A DNA stretch of 64,000 nucleotides from Pohlia nutans (taxonomy: Eukaryota; Streptophyta; Bryopsida; Bryales; Mniaceae): the NCBI GenBank assembly GCA_022496805.1, contig CM040096.1:8185501-8249500 (forward strand). The letters are read 5' to 3'. Shown here piece by piece: positions 1 to 11,900 of the stretch. The position numbers were made by a program, and so were the translations under genes. The stretch's first letter is position 1. Every line of letters begins with the position of its first letter. The notes below the pieces were generated by a model. The model was not told the origin of the DNA and searched no databases. It saw nothing but the letters and a program-made list of their open reading frames with translations.

Positions 1-1013
1 ATCGTTCTCCACAGTTCTCATGTTCCCCAAAGCTTCGCATCACATTCGCTAGCGTTCCCTTCATGTTCCCTTGCGTTCCCTAGCATTCCCTAGTGTTCCC
101 ATCATGTTTCCTAATGTTCCCAAGTTCTCTTTATGTTCCCAAAGTTCCCATGTTCCTTTTGTGTTCCCAATTGATTCTCACGTTCCCAATGCAATGTTGG
201 TGCATTGCAACAGGGTGTTTGCTAGTAGTAGTAGTTAAATCACAGGTTCTAATTGGTGTAATCACTAGTTCACTACTGTAGTCTAACATCATTCAAATGA
301 AAGAACCTCACCTCGAGAAAATATACTCCAACTCCTTAAGTACAAGGATCTTGTCGCTCTGCACTGACACGAATATATCAAAGTTGTGCGAATGATTTTC
401 AATGTTAGATCAGGATCTGATTTGTTTCTTGCATGCACTTGAAGCTGAACCTTAATTGCTTTTTAGTGTGCGTAAGTTCACGGGAAGGATCTCGAGAGGC
501 AAAGCTCACTCCACGTCACTACTAATTGGTTAATCCAGCAGTGGAGAACATTAGCAGAATTATATAGGTACTGTAATTAGTTAAATGTCAGACAGACTCA
601 CTGACTGAGCCGCCGCATAATCCTAAATGAAAATAACGAAGGAGGTTGGGCATCATCACTGACAGCTAGAATGATAGTCTATGCATAAAATTTATTAAAA
701 GAGGCGAAGTGGGGTGCCAAGGTCGATGCAATCCATAGACTTGCATATTCTACATGTATTCCTTGCTCTGACAATCTGCCTCCTCAATCAGCATAAATAA
801 TACTATACTAGCAAACACCCTGTTGCAATGCACCAACATTGCATTGGGAACGTGGGAATCCATTGGGAACACAGGAGGAACATGGAACTTTGGGAACATA
901 AAGAGAACTTGAGAACATTAGGGAACATTAGGAAATGCTAGGGAACATGAAGGGAACGCTAGGGAATGTGATGTGAAGCTTTGGGGAACATCATGGGAAC
1001 TATGGAGAACGAT
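1..1013. mobile_element. Non-autonomous DNA element with ~210-230 bp terminal inverted repeats
   Basis: The first ~232 bases and positions ~803-1013 are reverse complements of each other with few mismatches. Both arms are built from degenerate GTTCCC/GGGAAC hexamers, and both end internally in the same stretch around GCAACAGGGTGTTTGCTAGT. The ~570-bp interior shows no coding sequence. The left end coincides with the window edge, so the true terminus and the target duplication cannot be judged; the right arm stops at 1013. Superfamily unknown; long TIRs would suit a MULE or foldback element, but that is inference. Confidence 0.75.
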
Positions 1014-1249
1014 TTGAGAACATGATTAAAAAATTGGATGAAAGACATGGATGTGAAATGTGGATGATTTTGTGACATGGTATTGTGACAGGTACCAAGC
1101 AGGGTAGTGACATAATATTGTACTTAATATAAGAGATTGTAGAAGTTGAATACATTGAGAACTCTTTTTTATCACACTTTTGTATCACATTCTAGTATTT
1201 GCAGAGAGTATTTGTTGTTGTGTGCACATGTGATTGGACGCTTTCCTCA

Positions 1250-1561
1250 TGGCCCATTCACACCAGTCACCCATCGCAAGTGCGGCAGTGAATCTGCGTT
1301 CGTCAAGTAAGTTTTTGGTAGATACAATGTGCTCCTGTAAAATTTTATTTTTTTAACCTGAAGCATGCAAGAAGCTGCTCCAAAGTATTTTGGGTGCCGC
1401 AAAAAAATGACACTCCACCATCACAGTGTATGAGTTGACCAAAAGCAAATAGAGACAAGGCGCTCACACCGCAAGAAATTTTATATTATTTTCCAAAATT
1501 TACCTTACAACATCCCAGGAACGCAACGGAAGTGCTAGAGCTTTTCGGTGTGAATGGGCCA
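1250..1561. mobile_element. Tourist-like MITE (PIF/Harbinger type)
   Basis: Terminal inverted repeat TGGCCCATTCACACC at the left matches GGTGTGAATGGGCCA at the right. The flanking triplets are TCA (1247-1249) and TTA (1562-1564), which fits a 3-bp TWA-type Harbinger duplication with one change. No ORF inside. The TIR resembles that of the element at 22187-22547. Confidence 0.6.
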
Positions 1562-1831
1562 TTATGCCAAATTTTGAACTCATGTATGTTGGTTACCAGA
1601 GGGGTGATATAAAAGGGTTTTAATTGTATTCTTTGGGATATTTAAGTTTACATTTGAAGTGGGATTTTACACACTCTGAACTTGTTATTATCACACCTTC
1701 CAATATCACATTTGAATATCTGTAGAGAATATTTGCTATTGTAAGCACATGTTATAGGAAAAAATTTCACATGTCAAATAGAACGAAGAGTGTTTTTAGT
1801 TCCACTCTCCACAACAATGTCGAAAATCCTT

Positions 1832-2401
1832 TTAACCCCTAAACGTCTTCACTCCTCTCTAGGTTTGGAGAATTTCAAAGATGTCTATTACAATGTTACT
1901 AAGAGGGATATTTTTAACTTCATATATGAATAAAAGTTGTACATTATGAATTTTTGATTCTATCCATACGGTTAGACCTATGATTGCCATCACCAATATT
2001 TTTGTATAAAATTTGAAACTTAAAATTCAGGATTCTTTTGTAATTTGATTACAAATAAGATATTGACAATTTGTAGATGAAATTTGTTGTGATTGGTTGA
2101 AATGTAATACTCTAAGTGTAGTAATTTTTGGATATTTTTTGGTTGCTTAATTTTATGAGTTGACTTTGTTAAAGAGCACAAAATCTTTGAAATTTTGGAC
2201 GAATCACTACAACATGAAATGAGGCATAAGAATTTCACAAATCATCCCCTTTCTAATCGGATTGCACATGCATGAAGCTAACTTCCCATAAAATATATAG
2301 TAAATACCCCACACTGCAAAAAGTCAATGACAGATGAGAAAACTGTGTTTGATTCTGTACATCGTCCACTTTTTGGACGGTTGAACGTTAATCCTGTGGA
2401 G
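1832..2401. mobile_element. TTAA-flanked element, family A copy 1
   Basis: Begins TTAACCCCTAAACG and ends in ...GAACGTTAA, where the right terminus is worn. The interior (around CTATCCATACGGTTAGA and TAAGATATTGACAAT) recurs in the same order at 23479-24009 and 39677-40232. Non-coding. One of the TTAA set described under findings. Confidence 0.55.
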
Positions 2402-2418
2402 TACATTCAACTAACAAG

Positions 2419-3022
2419 GGGAGGGGCGCACAAGGAGCCTACTTCAATTGAGTTGAACTTAGCTAGTTGAGATTTTCAACTCTCAGTTGGAAGTTTTCAA
2501 CTGAATTGTAGGCCGCACAAACACTTCAGTTTAATCAATTCAGTTGAAAATTTTCAAACCTAGTTTGAATTTTTTTCAACTGTAGGCCGCATATGAAAAC
2601 TAGTTGATTTGGAATTAATTGAGAAAAATTAATATATTTTTATAATCCTTTATTCAAAATCAAAGATAAATACAATTCTTGGACATTTAGAAATCATTTC
2701 AAATGACAACTTGCACAATCCTAGAAATGCACATTAAGCTTAAAAAAAAAATCTTAATCATTTTTAGGTTTCTCTTTCATTCAATTTACACAACATAAGA
2801 TCATAGGAGACTTCACTCAACAGTGGGGGGAGGCATTGTTGAGTGAAGTAGTGTAATTTTCAATTGGGGTGTAGGGGATCACAATAGAGAAATTCTCTCC
2901 CTTGTGGGGACCACAATTGAGTATTTTTCTCCCCATTTCAACTGACTCTCCCTGTACGACCTCTGGTTAAAATCAATCTCAACCGAGAAGCACCTCAAAT
3001 CTCAACTGAACGGCCCTCTACG
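2419..3022. mobile_element. Possible element with G-rich termini
   Basis: The left end GGGGAGGGGCGCACAAGGAG and the reverse complement of the right end (GGGGCGTAGAGGGCCG, then TTCAGTTGAG) align loosely, and both continue into TTCA-TTGAG-type sequence. The interior carries several copies of GTAGGCCGCA and AGTTGA motifs. No ORF. The right edge merges into the C run at 3023. Boundaries are approximate. Confidence 0.35.
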
Positions 3023-3040
3023 CCCCCCCCCCCCCCCCCC

Positions 3041-3069
<29 letters not shown>
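3023..3069. repeat. Homopolymer junction C18-A29
   Basis: Eighteen C directly followed by twenty-nine A. It sits at the right edge of the G-rich-terminus element and ~140 bp before the large hairpin. It could be a slipped simple repeat, a retroposition tail or an assembly artefact; the sequence does not decide. Confidence 0.9.
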
Positions 3070-3072
<3 letters not shown>

Positions 3073-3210
3073 CTTACAACTGTTATCAAAATGTTATGTT
3101 TCATTTTTGATTTTTCAATATTAATTAATTTTTGCAACAAACAGAAAGAAAATTCCATTGCAGTCGGTAGGCTGGCCCCTTCCAGAGTTCTAGTCTTCAG
3201 GTGTTCTTTT

Positions 3211-4203
3211 GTACAGTGGGGTGACACCCAAATTAGCACCTTGTGCAATTCCAGGGATAGTGCCCACACTGCTGCCAACTTTGACACCCTCCCGAGGGCT
3301 GGAAAATTGTTATTTTAACATGAATTTTTAAAAAAAAAATCACCATTATGTTGAAAACATGTGTACCAAATTTCAAGGCCAGAAGATTGATACAAAAAAA
3401 GATATTCGAGATTTACTAACAAGGGGTAGCTGTAAGAAATGTTTCACAACCGCCAACTTTAACACCCTCCCAAGGATTGAAGAAATTTTTTTTTCCCATG
3501 GAATTTTTGGAGTAGGAATATCTTTATGTTGATTACACATATGAAAAAATCCAAGTCCAAAAGACCCACAAAAAAATGATATTCCAAATCTACCAACAGG
3601 TGTAGTTGTGAGAAACAAAGAGGAAAATTGTCTCACAACTTTGACTGCCTCTCTAGGGTTGGGAATTTGTTATTTCAACATGAAAGTTTTTTCACGTGTT
3701 ATCAACTTAAAAGTGATTTTGTGCCAAAAATTCCATTTTAAAATAACAAATTCCCAACCCTAGAGAGGCAGTCAAAGCTGTAAGACAATTTTCCTCTTTG
3801 TTTCTCACAACTACACCTGTTGGTAGATTTGGAATATCATTTTTTTGTGAGTCTTTTGGACTTGAATTTTTTCATATGTGTAATCAACATAAAGATATTC
3901 CTACTCCAAAAATTCCATGGGAATTTTTTTTTCTTCAATCCTTAGGAGGGTGTCAAAGTTGGTAGTTGTGAAACATTTCTTACAGCTACCCCTTGTTAGT
4001 AAATCTTGAATATCTTTTTTTGTATCAATCTTCTGGCCTTGAAATTTGGTACACATGTTTTCAACATAATAATGATTTTGTTTCTAAAATTTCATGTTAA
4101 AATAAAAATTTCCAGCCCTCGGGAGGGTGTCAAAGTTGGCAGCAGTGTGGGCACTATCCCTGGAATTGCACAAGGTGCCAATTTGGGTGTCACCCCACTG
4201 TAC
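3211..4203. repeat. 1-kb inverted repeat (foldback) with three ~180-bp units per arm
   Basis: The sequence from GTACAGTGGGGTGACACC at 3211 to about 3695 is mirrored, with only scattered mismatches, by about 3720-4203. Each arm holds three diverged copies of a ~180-bp unit marked by CAACTTTGACACCCTCCC, at about 3275, 3452 and 3636, and the same on the right arm. The loop is only ~25 bases. A transcript of either strand would fold into a hairpin with ~485-bp arms. No convincing ORF: the short open frames are low-complexity. Possibly a foldback transposon or a MITE array duplicated in inversion. Confidence 0.8.
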
Positions 4204-4610
4204 TTTCTTATTACAAAGATCATTTTTGTATAAAGGAAGATAAAACTATAAAAATAAAAAATGGATGAAGTTGAGCCACGTAAATTCATATGAATTACAA
4301 TTTTATTTTTATTTTTTATTTAAAAAAATCTATTTGTACTCACGAATCTTATCAATCAATCAACTAAAATAGTCCCAATTCAATTTTCAATTTTTTTTAC
4401 ACACAACTTAAATTATGGGCAGTTTAACAGCATTCTACCTTTGTTCCTAGTGGAATTCTCGATGAGCTCATGAATGCGTTTATGACATGCGCACTAAAGC
4501 AAATCACTCTATTTGTGCCATGTGACTATTTGCACCACGTTGCGATGACTACTTGATATCAATGTCTTACATTTAGAAATTTGATATGTACAGTATTGAT
4601 ACATACTACA

Positions 4611-4900
4611 TAGTGACACAAATAGAGTGCTTTGTGAATTGTGGTACAAATAGGGTGATTCTACAATGTGACACAAATAGGGTGACTTCCGCAATGTGAC
4701 ACAAATAGGGTGACTTCTGAATTATAGTGGCACAAAAAGAGTGACTCTGTGAATTGTGGCTCAAATAGGGTGACTTTTGCATTGTGGCAAAAATAGGGTG
4801 ACTTCTAAATTGGGGCACAAATAGGGTGATTTTCGCATTGTAACGAATACAAATACAGTGACTTATGAATTAAAAATTTCTAACACAAATAAGGTGACAG
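4611..4900. repeat. Minisatellite, ~30-bp unit
   Basis: About nine tandem copies of a unit like GTGGCACAAATAGGGTGA followed by CTTCTGAATT, with unit length varying between ~28 and 34 bp. Short open frames here are shadows of the repeat. Confidence 0.8.
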
Positions 4901-5255
4901 ACTTCCAAAATGTGGCAGAACATAACATTTAGTAGCCTCTCTAACTATTGCCTTCTCCGAATAGAATGATATGGAATATCCCATATCACTTCATTCCCCC
5001 AATGAAATGATGTGGGATATTCCACATCACATTATTAGCTATGAAGGCAGGTGGCATTAAGCAAGAGCAATCAACCAAAGTGAATAGTAATCCAAAGCAC
5101 TCACTCAATCACAATTCAACAGTGTTTTGTAATAGTTTATTTGATTCAATAGTCCATTTAATTACAAATCACTGGTCACTCCATATATAAAAGTGAATGA
5201 AACTAAAAGGCAGCCTCTTGGAAGGCTACTGAATGTTATGAACGAGGGTAGCTTA

Positions 5256-5718
5256 AGACCTCTTTACACTAGAGACGAGAAGCCGTGAAGAAAGAAATTT
5301 CAGCCAATGGGAGGCCTAAAAATCGAGAAGACCAAAGAATGTAACTGTACACCTGAAATTTTCAGTCCAAGGGACGGAAGGAGGAGAAAATGACATGGAC
5401 AACACTTTTGTCCTTCGTGGCAAGAAAAGTGCACATTTTTCAAGGCCTTCAGATTTTGCGTCAAGCCCACTTCAAGAGGTGGATCTAACGCAAAATCCGG
5501 GGGGCCGTTTGGCCAAAATTCTCACAGTCAATCATTTTTTATTTTTTAAGAAATATGTAAGAATTTTATTTTAAAAAATCAACACTTTATTTTGTGACCC
5601 CGTCTCACTTTACACTATATCCAAAGGCCGTCAAGTTCAAAGGTTGGTTTCTCAAGGATGAGCCATGTCCCTTGTGAGGTTTTCTCCACGGCTTCTCGCC
5701 TCTAGTGTAAAGAGGGCC
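5256..5718. mobile_element. Tourist-like MITE with TTA duplication
   Basis: The left terminus AGACCTCTTTACACTAGAG pairs with the reverse complement of the right terminus, GGCCCTCTTTACACTAGAG; the identity continues into a CGAGAAGCCGTG stretch. Both ends are flanked by TTA (5253-5255 and 5719-5721). No ORF. This is the PIF/Harbinger pattern of 3-bp TWA duplication. Confidence 0.75.
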
Positions 5719-5721
5719 TTA

Positions 5722-8700
5722 CATTACGTTATTTCTCTTATTTACTTTGTGGAATGGAAATGAGCTCCGGCCATGCAAAGAAACGAGAAGAAAAGCTGGA
5801 ATGGAATCAATGGATGAAAATCCGAGAGAAAAGGGCAAGTGTGAAAAGGGCAGGTGAAGGGGAGGTAGACTTTCCAGCATGGAGGGAAGTGGCAATAACG
5901 ACGATGGCGGCTCCTCGAGAAGCGCACTCAATAACTTAATTAGTTCCGTTTATGGTCCACTAAGTACCGGTAGAGTTGTTTTACTTCTTTTTTAATATAT
6001 ATATGTTTGTTTTGTATGAGGCATAAATTGAAGGTGTTCAATACCGTAGTCTACCAGTAGATTTGCAGTTCGTTAGGATCGCTATATTTGTTTAATTGAG
6101 ATTTTTCGCCATATTGGGACTCTTTGAAATCTACAACTGACATAAATTTAGTGGAAAATTCTATACCAGTTGTAGATTTCAATGAGTCCCAATACGGCAA
6201 AAATTCCCAATTAAACAAATATGGCGATTAGGGCATCCTCAATGGATCCAGCAAATCAGCCATATGAACATAAATATCAGAGAGTGCACTATTCAATAAA
6301 GCCAGGAATCACGTGTGTGCATCTCCCTTATCAAAACACCCATGTATACATTTTTTTGGGGCTAAAATTAAGTAATATACGTACAAATCTCACAACTTCA
6401 AAATACATTTCTTTATGTACACAGGGGCTAAAAATGAGGAATTTAACTCCAAGCCCCATGTATATCTACTTTCCGCTCGATTGAAATATGTCTCCCATAC
6501 TTACATTTTGTACATGCTTGTTCTAAATAATACCCTTGTTGTGCATGCACGTGTATAATTCCAGTACTTGAAGAGTGCACTCCCCGGGATATAAATATAT
6601 ATAGAGGGTGATATGGAATTAGAAAATATGGAATTAGAAAGTGTAAGTACTATTATTAAAATAAAATTTAAAAACTCAAAAAATAAACTCAAAAAAATCT
6701 TGATTTGATCATCGGATGATCAAGATACATCCCATTAAATGTTTGCTAACTTCCAAAAATTTAAAGGGCCCTTTAAATCAAGTCTGAAAAGGGAAAATTT
6801 AGTCTAGAAAGGGAAAATTCGGTTGAAGGGACGGCAGCTGTTGGTTGAATTTTGTAGTAAATATATCACTTTATTTTCCATGCAACTTTGAAAGGTGAAT
6901 GAACTCATTATCAACTTCCAACCTCTATATCTCTTATTGTACAACTTCAATGCCTAAATTGAGTTCATAAAGGTTCAATTTGTGAAGTTTGATCGTTGAA
7001 TTATTGTCAAATACATTCATTAAAAGAAGGTCAAAACAGAAATGCATGATGAAATCAAAGAGGAGACTAAAAAGGATACAAATCTCTAGTACCGTACCTA
7101 GCCGTCAGGGTCATCATCTCATGTTGAATAATTATTTTCATTGAAAAATTCCTTTTCAAAAAATACCAAACTTCGTGAATATTTTCAATATTCTCTTTTT
7201 CACCATACAAAACATATAATTTTAAAAAATAAAATAATTTCCCTAAAAGGTTTGGGCTTCTCTTCTTATAATTAGTTTTTGCCAATCCTGACAACCGACT
7301 ACAGGACACTGTAAGGATTATCTTCCTGTACAATTATATAACAACGTTCAAACATAGATGCAACTTCTTGCTTTAAACAATTACTCGATTGCAACATTTG
7401 GGTTGTACACCCTAAAATTTCAAAAATGAGAAAAGATGGAGGTACAGTTTGATTTTCTCCATCTGTGCATAGCTTACAAATGAATATCTAAATTGCACCA
7501 TCGCAGAGCTGGCTCAAGCGACCACTTGTGGGAAGAGGCTGTCAATCTTTGATTTAAGTCCTTGTTGTAATTTATATAATTCAATAATCAACTAGGAACT
7601 CAATCAGGATGGAATATGAAAGTTTCCAGTATGGATCACAAGGGTAATGATCTCGTTAAAAATCAATATGAAAATAGAATTGTACTAACGATTCTTGTAA
7701 TGAATATTGTTCTATTAAAAGTGCACGCCAAGTTTGTACTTTAAATTTTATTCTATTTTGCAAGATTGCACGATAAGGAGGTTGATGATCAGTGTCACGT
7801 CAGTTTTTGATGTTGACAGTGATCATGAATTCACGACATAAACTTCAAAAATTGCATGATAAGAGGGTTGGCGATCACCAACCCTATGAAATTCACAAAT
7901 TTTATATTTATAATCATAATTCTGTGTCATGTGCACTTTATCACATTGTATGTGCACTTTTAATGAAAGTGGTGTGATGGACAAGTTCATAGCTTTGCAT
8001 GTCAATCAAACTGTTCTCACAGTCGTCTGAGGACAAATAACATAAAACAGAGCCCCTAGACAATTACTGTAACAATTGGGAGTTTGATTTTGAAGCTGGT
8101 AAATTAGGACACAGCTGACAAATTATATACCTAGCTTGACACATCATCACAATTTTACAATGCCAATAGAGTAATCCGCAAAGTCTGTAAAAGAGGGGTG
8201 ACTGGACCAAAGTTTGTGAAAACTATGGTTGAGAACCCAATAAAAGTAGACATGTCAGTTGCTTTTAAAAAACTGAAGGTGTGAAGTTTCAAGGCTCCAA
8301 AAAAGGTGCCCAAAAACTTTAGACCCTCAGTTTTCTTGATCCAACCAATTTTAGTTATTTCAGGGAGACCCAAGCTATGATGTCCCCAAATTAGCTTTAT
8401 GCTTCTGCCAAATCCAAATCAATGCTTCTGTCTCCACCACCAGCTCATCCGGCGCATGCTCTATTTTTTTTTGCTAATTAACGAACCTCACTCAATTTAC
8501 GTTTCCCAAAATTTCAATAAAACTAAGGCTGTAAGTGGCATGGAGTTTGCAGAAAACTCTAATCATGCAAGGCACCTCACACCAAGAAATTCTGCTTGAG
8601 TCGTCATAGTCAAGATAAAAAGCTCATCAACCTCTTGTTTACAGTCTAACTTTGTTATTACAATCTTGACATTTATACAAAATTTCCAGAGTTGCGATCA

Positions 8701-8950
8701 CTGTCAGCCTGTTTGTAAGTGACAAAAGTTCCATGCTGTAGAATAAATTCCATTCATATTTTATTTACACTGCGCAACTCTAAATACTGCCTATGAAAAA
8801 TGGTTTTGTAAGAGATGATACATGAAAACCTTTGATGGGAGTTCACAAGGAATGAACGCTGCCACCATGTGCTCAATCACAAAGACCCGTTTTTTTGGGG
8901 TGATAGTAAAATTGTTGAAAGGAAATGGACTGTCGAGATCTTAAGTTTGT
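5722..8950. other. Intergenic AT-rich stretch without a recognisable gene
   Basis: Apart from the small hairpin MITE at 6078-6228, I see no coding region or RNA gene. There is a weak direct duplication near 7765 and 7850 (GCACGATAAGGAGGTTG and GCATGATAAGAGGGTTG). The part next to 8951 may include the 3' UTR of the LOG gene. Confidence 0.6.
6078..6228. mobile_element. Short hairpin MITE
   Basis: Arms of ~62 bp starting ATCGCTATATTTGTTTAATT are mirrored by ...AATTAAACAAATATGGCGAT, with a ~25-base loop and few mismatches. A possible 4-bp duplication TAGG flanks it. The whole element is ~150 bp and non-coding. Confidence 0.65.
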
Positions 8951-11900
8951 TCAAACTGTGTCAGTGTTGGGAACTTCAGGAGTCGTGTAAACCAAGCACT
9001 TGGCATCTTCCCAGCAGAGCTTGGGAATGGTCCAGTCATGAATTGGGGTATACGCCTGCATATATTCACGAGAAATTTTAAAAAATCCACTCGAATTTAA
9101 TGAATACAGCGCACAGGCTCTGATTGAATGCATAAAAAAGGTTTTAATGGCAAAATGCAAACGAACAAACCTCCATTTTGTCAAGAAGCTCACAGGCTGT
9201 TGGGGCTGATACCACAATGTTGCGCGCGGAAAATCCAAGGAACCCCTCCTCCAGCGCCTTGTCAAAAAGCGCGAGGAGTGAGTTGTAGTAGCCATCTATG
9301 TTTAGCAGTCCCACCTGTCGTCATGCATAATTTGAGTCATGCATAATTTGAGTCACCACCAGATCGATCAGCAAGAATGCAAGCAAGAATTATGCAATCT
9401 ATTCGATAGATAGATAGAAACTCCGGTGCTCTTTCGAGGCTGGCGTGAATAATAATGTGTCTGGTCGTAATGACAATGAGCCAGTGCCCACCGGAGAAAG
9501 GCGGAACTATTTGTGCAAACACTACAAGGAGAAGACGTCGCTTTTCACTCGGCAGGTGAGTCAAACAGCGCTACTTCGCACTCACTGTCCATGCGCTCAA
9601 GACTTGGTGAGTGCGATTCGTCACGTAGGACAAGTGTGTACAGTGAACTCTGAGTGAGAAGTGACACCTTTGTTAGTAGTGAAAACTACTCTCCTACACA
9701 ATCTATTACATAATGTAGACCATGCACACAAGGACAGTTCCACAATTGAAGCTCCTGTATGAGTCGTCAACCAATCTAATTGCAAGTAGGCTTTAATAAT
9801 AAAAGAGCATGCCCACCCTACCATTGAATTCTCTCATGACTCTGAAAAGTGAATGAAATTCAACATGCATATTCAAGGAAGGTGAGAGACTGAGGCACTA
9901 GATATGAGCACGATATAGACACCTCAATACGTCCCTCTATAACTAAGTTTAGAAAGGGCTTGGTATAATAAATTGATGGACAATTATGATTACCCATGTA
10001 CGTACGTGTAGTGATTGTGATTAGGTCACGGACTATATAGAGGGACACATACCGGTTCAAGGGTATGGGAGACAATAGCTTCTGACACCAAATGTTGGAT
10101 GTGATGATAGTGATCTAGGGTGCGGATGCTCTTAAGCTTGAATGTTTTTGCTTGTTTTTCCATGGCAAACAATTAATTAATGTTGAATAAGATGACAACC
10201 TAAGTAACATAATTTGCAATATGTTATACAAGGAGTTGAGAGTACCCACTGGCTTTTCATGTATCCCAAGTTGGGACCAGGTAATAACCTCCAGAAGCTC
10301 CTCCAATGTGCCATAGCCACCTGCAGTAGACGTACCATCTGATGTTAATCCCTAGAAGACCAAGTAGCCCGAATTGGGCTCATGTTGAGTAAATTCTAAG
10401 CGGAGTTACTTTTTTTCCAATTTATTCATGTTTTGATTAATGCATACAATGTTCTTCATTGATTCCGATGATATAAAATTTGGTGTCATTCAAATTATGA
10501 TTTTTCACTGTAATATGATCTATTGAATTTGCCATGTTTAAAACCAAAAATTCTTGGTTCTTTCGGGGTTAACAGAAGATGCAAATTATATATATCATGA
10601 TACCATTCCCAGTCATTCATTCTCGAGTGACATGTGATAACTATAACTGAACTTGTAAGCTCCTTTTCATTTCATTTTATTACCTGGGAGGGCTATGAAC
10701 GCATCTGCTAGTCGAGCCATTTCTGCCTTTCGTTGATGCATGTCCAGCACTGTAATCAACTCCCCAACTGTCTGACCGCTGATCTGGGAAAAAAAACACA
10801 CACACAAAAAAAACAAATCATTTAAAGACAGCTCCAGAATCCTCACTCAAATTTAAAAAGCTGGAGGCATGATTTCTTCCACTCATCAAAAGCCAAACAA
10901 AGGCTTAATTGCAGAAATGAGAGGAATAAATTTTAGAATGAAGATTTCATGTACCTCCTTGCCCATTAGTGCCTTTGGAATAACCCTGTCAACAAAATCT
11001 CAGCAGTCAGACAAACCTCATGAATCGATCCCTTGCAGTAAGTTGACCGTCTCTACATATAAAAACCCTAATTCTCCGAGATTGAATATCAATGACACTC
11101 ATGCAGCATACTTGGAAAGATTTCAGACTAATTGTGTGTGATTTAAGATTGAATGAATTCAACTCAATAAGTTACCCTATTACGTGACCACCTCCAGCAT
11201 GCACAGTTTGTGCCACTTGACCCATGAGACCACTGCTCCCTCCCCCATACACCAAATCCACTTTCCTACTCACCTGAAGCACGCAACCAAACAATCAATT
11301 ATATGAACTGTCATTCAACCAGACTCATGACATATTATAAATTATATTAACCAACCTTCCAATGTAACTTTGTTATAGTTTCATGTTTAATTTGCACAAG
11401 AAAGTAAACATGGTCTCATCTTTCTACAGTGAAAACTTGGACATTCAACGGTTCATTCTCAATACGTGTTTGAGGTCCGTTACTTCTCATAATGACTGAC
11501 TCTCACTGGCATTAATTATACACTAATTGCTACGTTTTTTAGCTATAACAACAATTCCTGGATCATGTTGCTTAACCCCTAATGAAGCCCGAATTGGGTA
11601 ACTTCATGTGATTCATTTTTGAGTGAAATTCCTTTTGTTTAAATTTGCCAAGACATGCAACGTTCTTCACCAATTCTGGTGATATAAAATCCGATTGAAT
11701 TTGTCATTTTAAAACCATGATACTTTAGGGGTTAAGGAGCTGAAATTAACGTTGCTGGAGTCACTCACTCCGCTAAGTTGCTTGAGTTACTCTCCTATAT
11801 ATGTTGCTAACAAATAAATAACTGTGTATGATCCTAACAAACAGTGCATGATGATCCTAGCAAATAGTGCATGATCCTACTACTGTTGATTCATTTCACT

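Noticed and set aside
4611..4900. CRISPR-like spaced repeats
   Set aside because: Units are directly adjacent and degenerate without unique spacers; an ordinary plant minisatellite.
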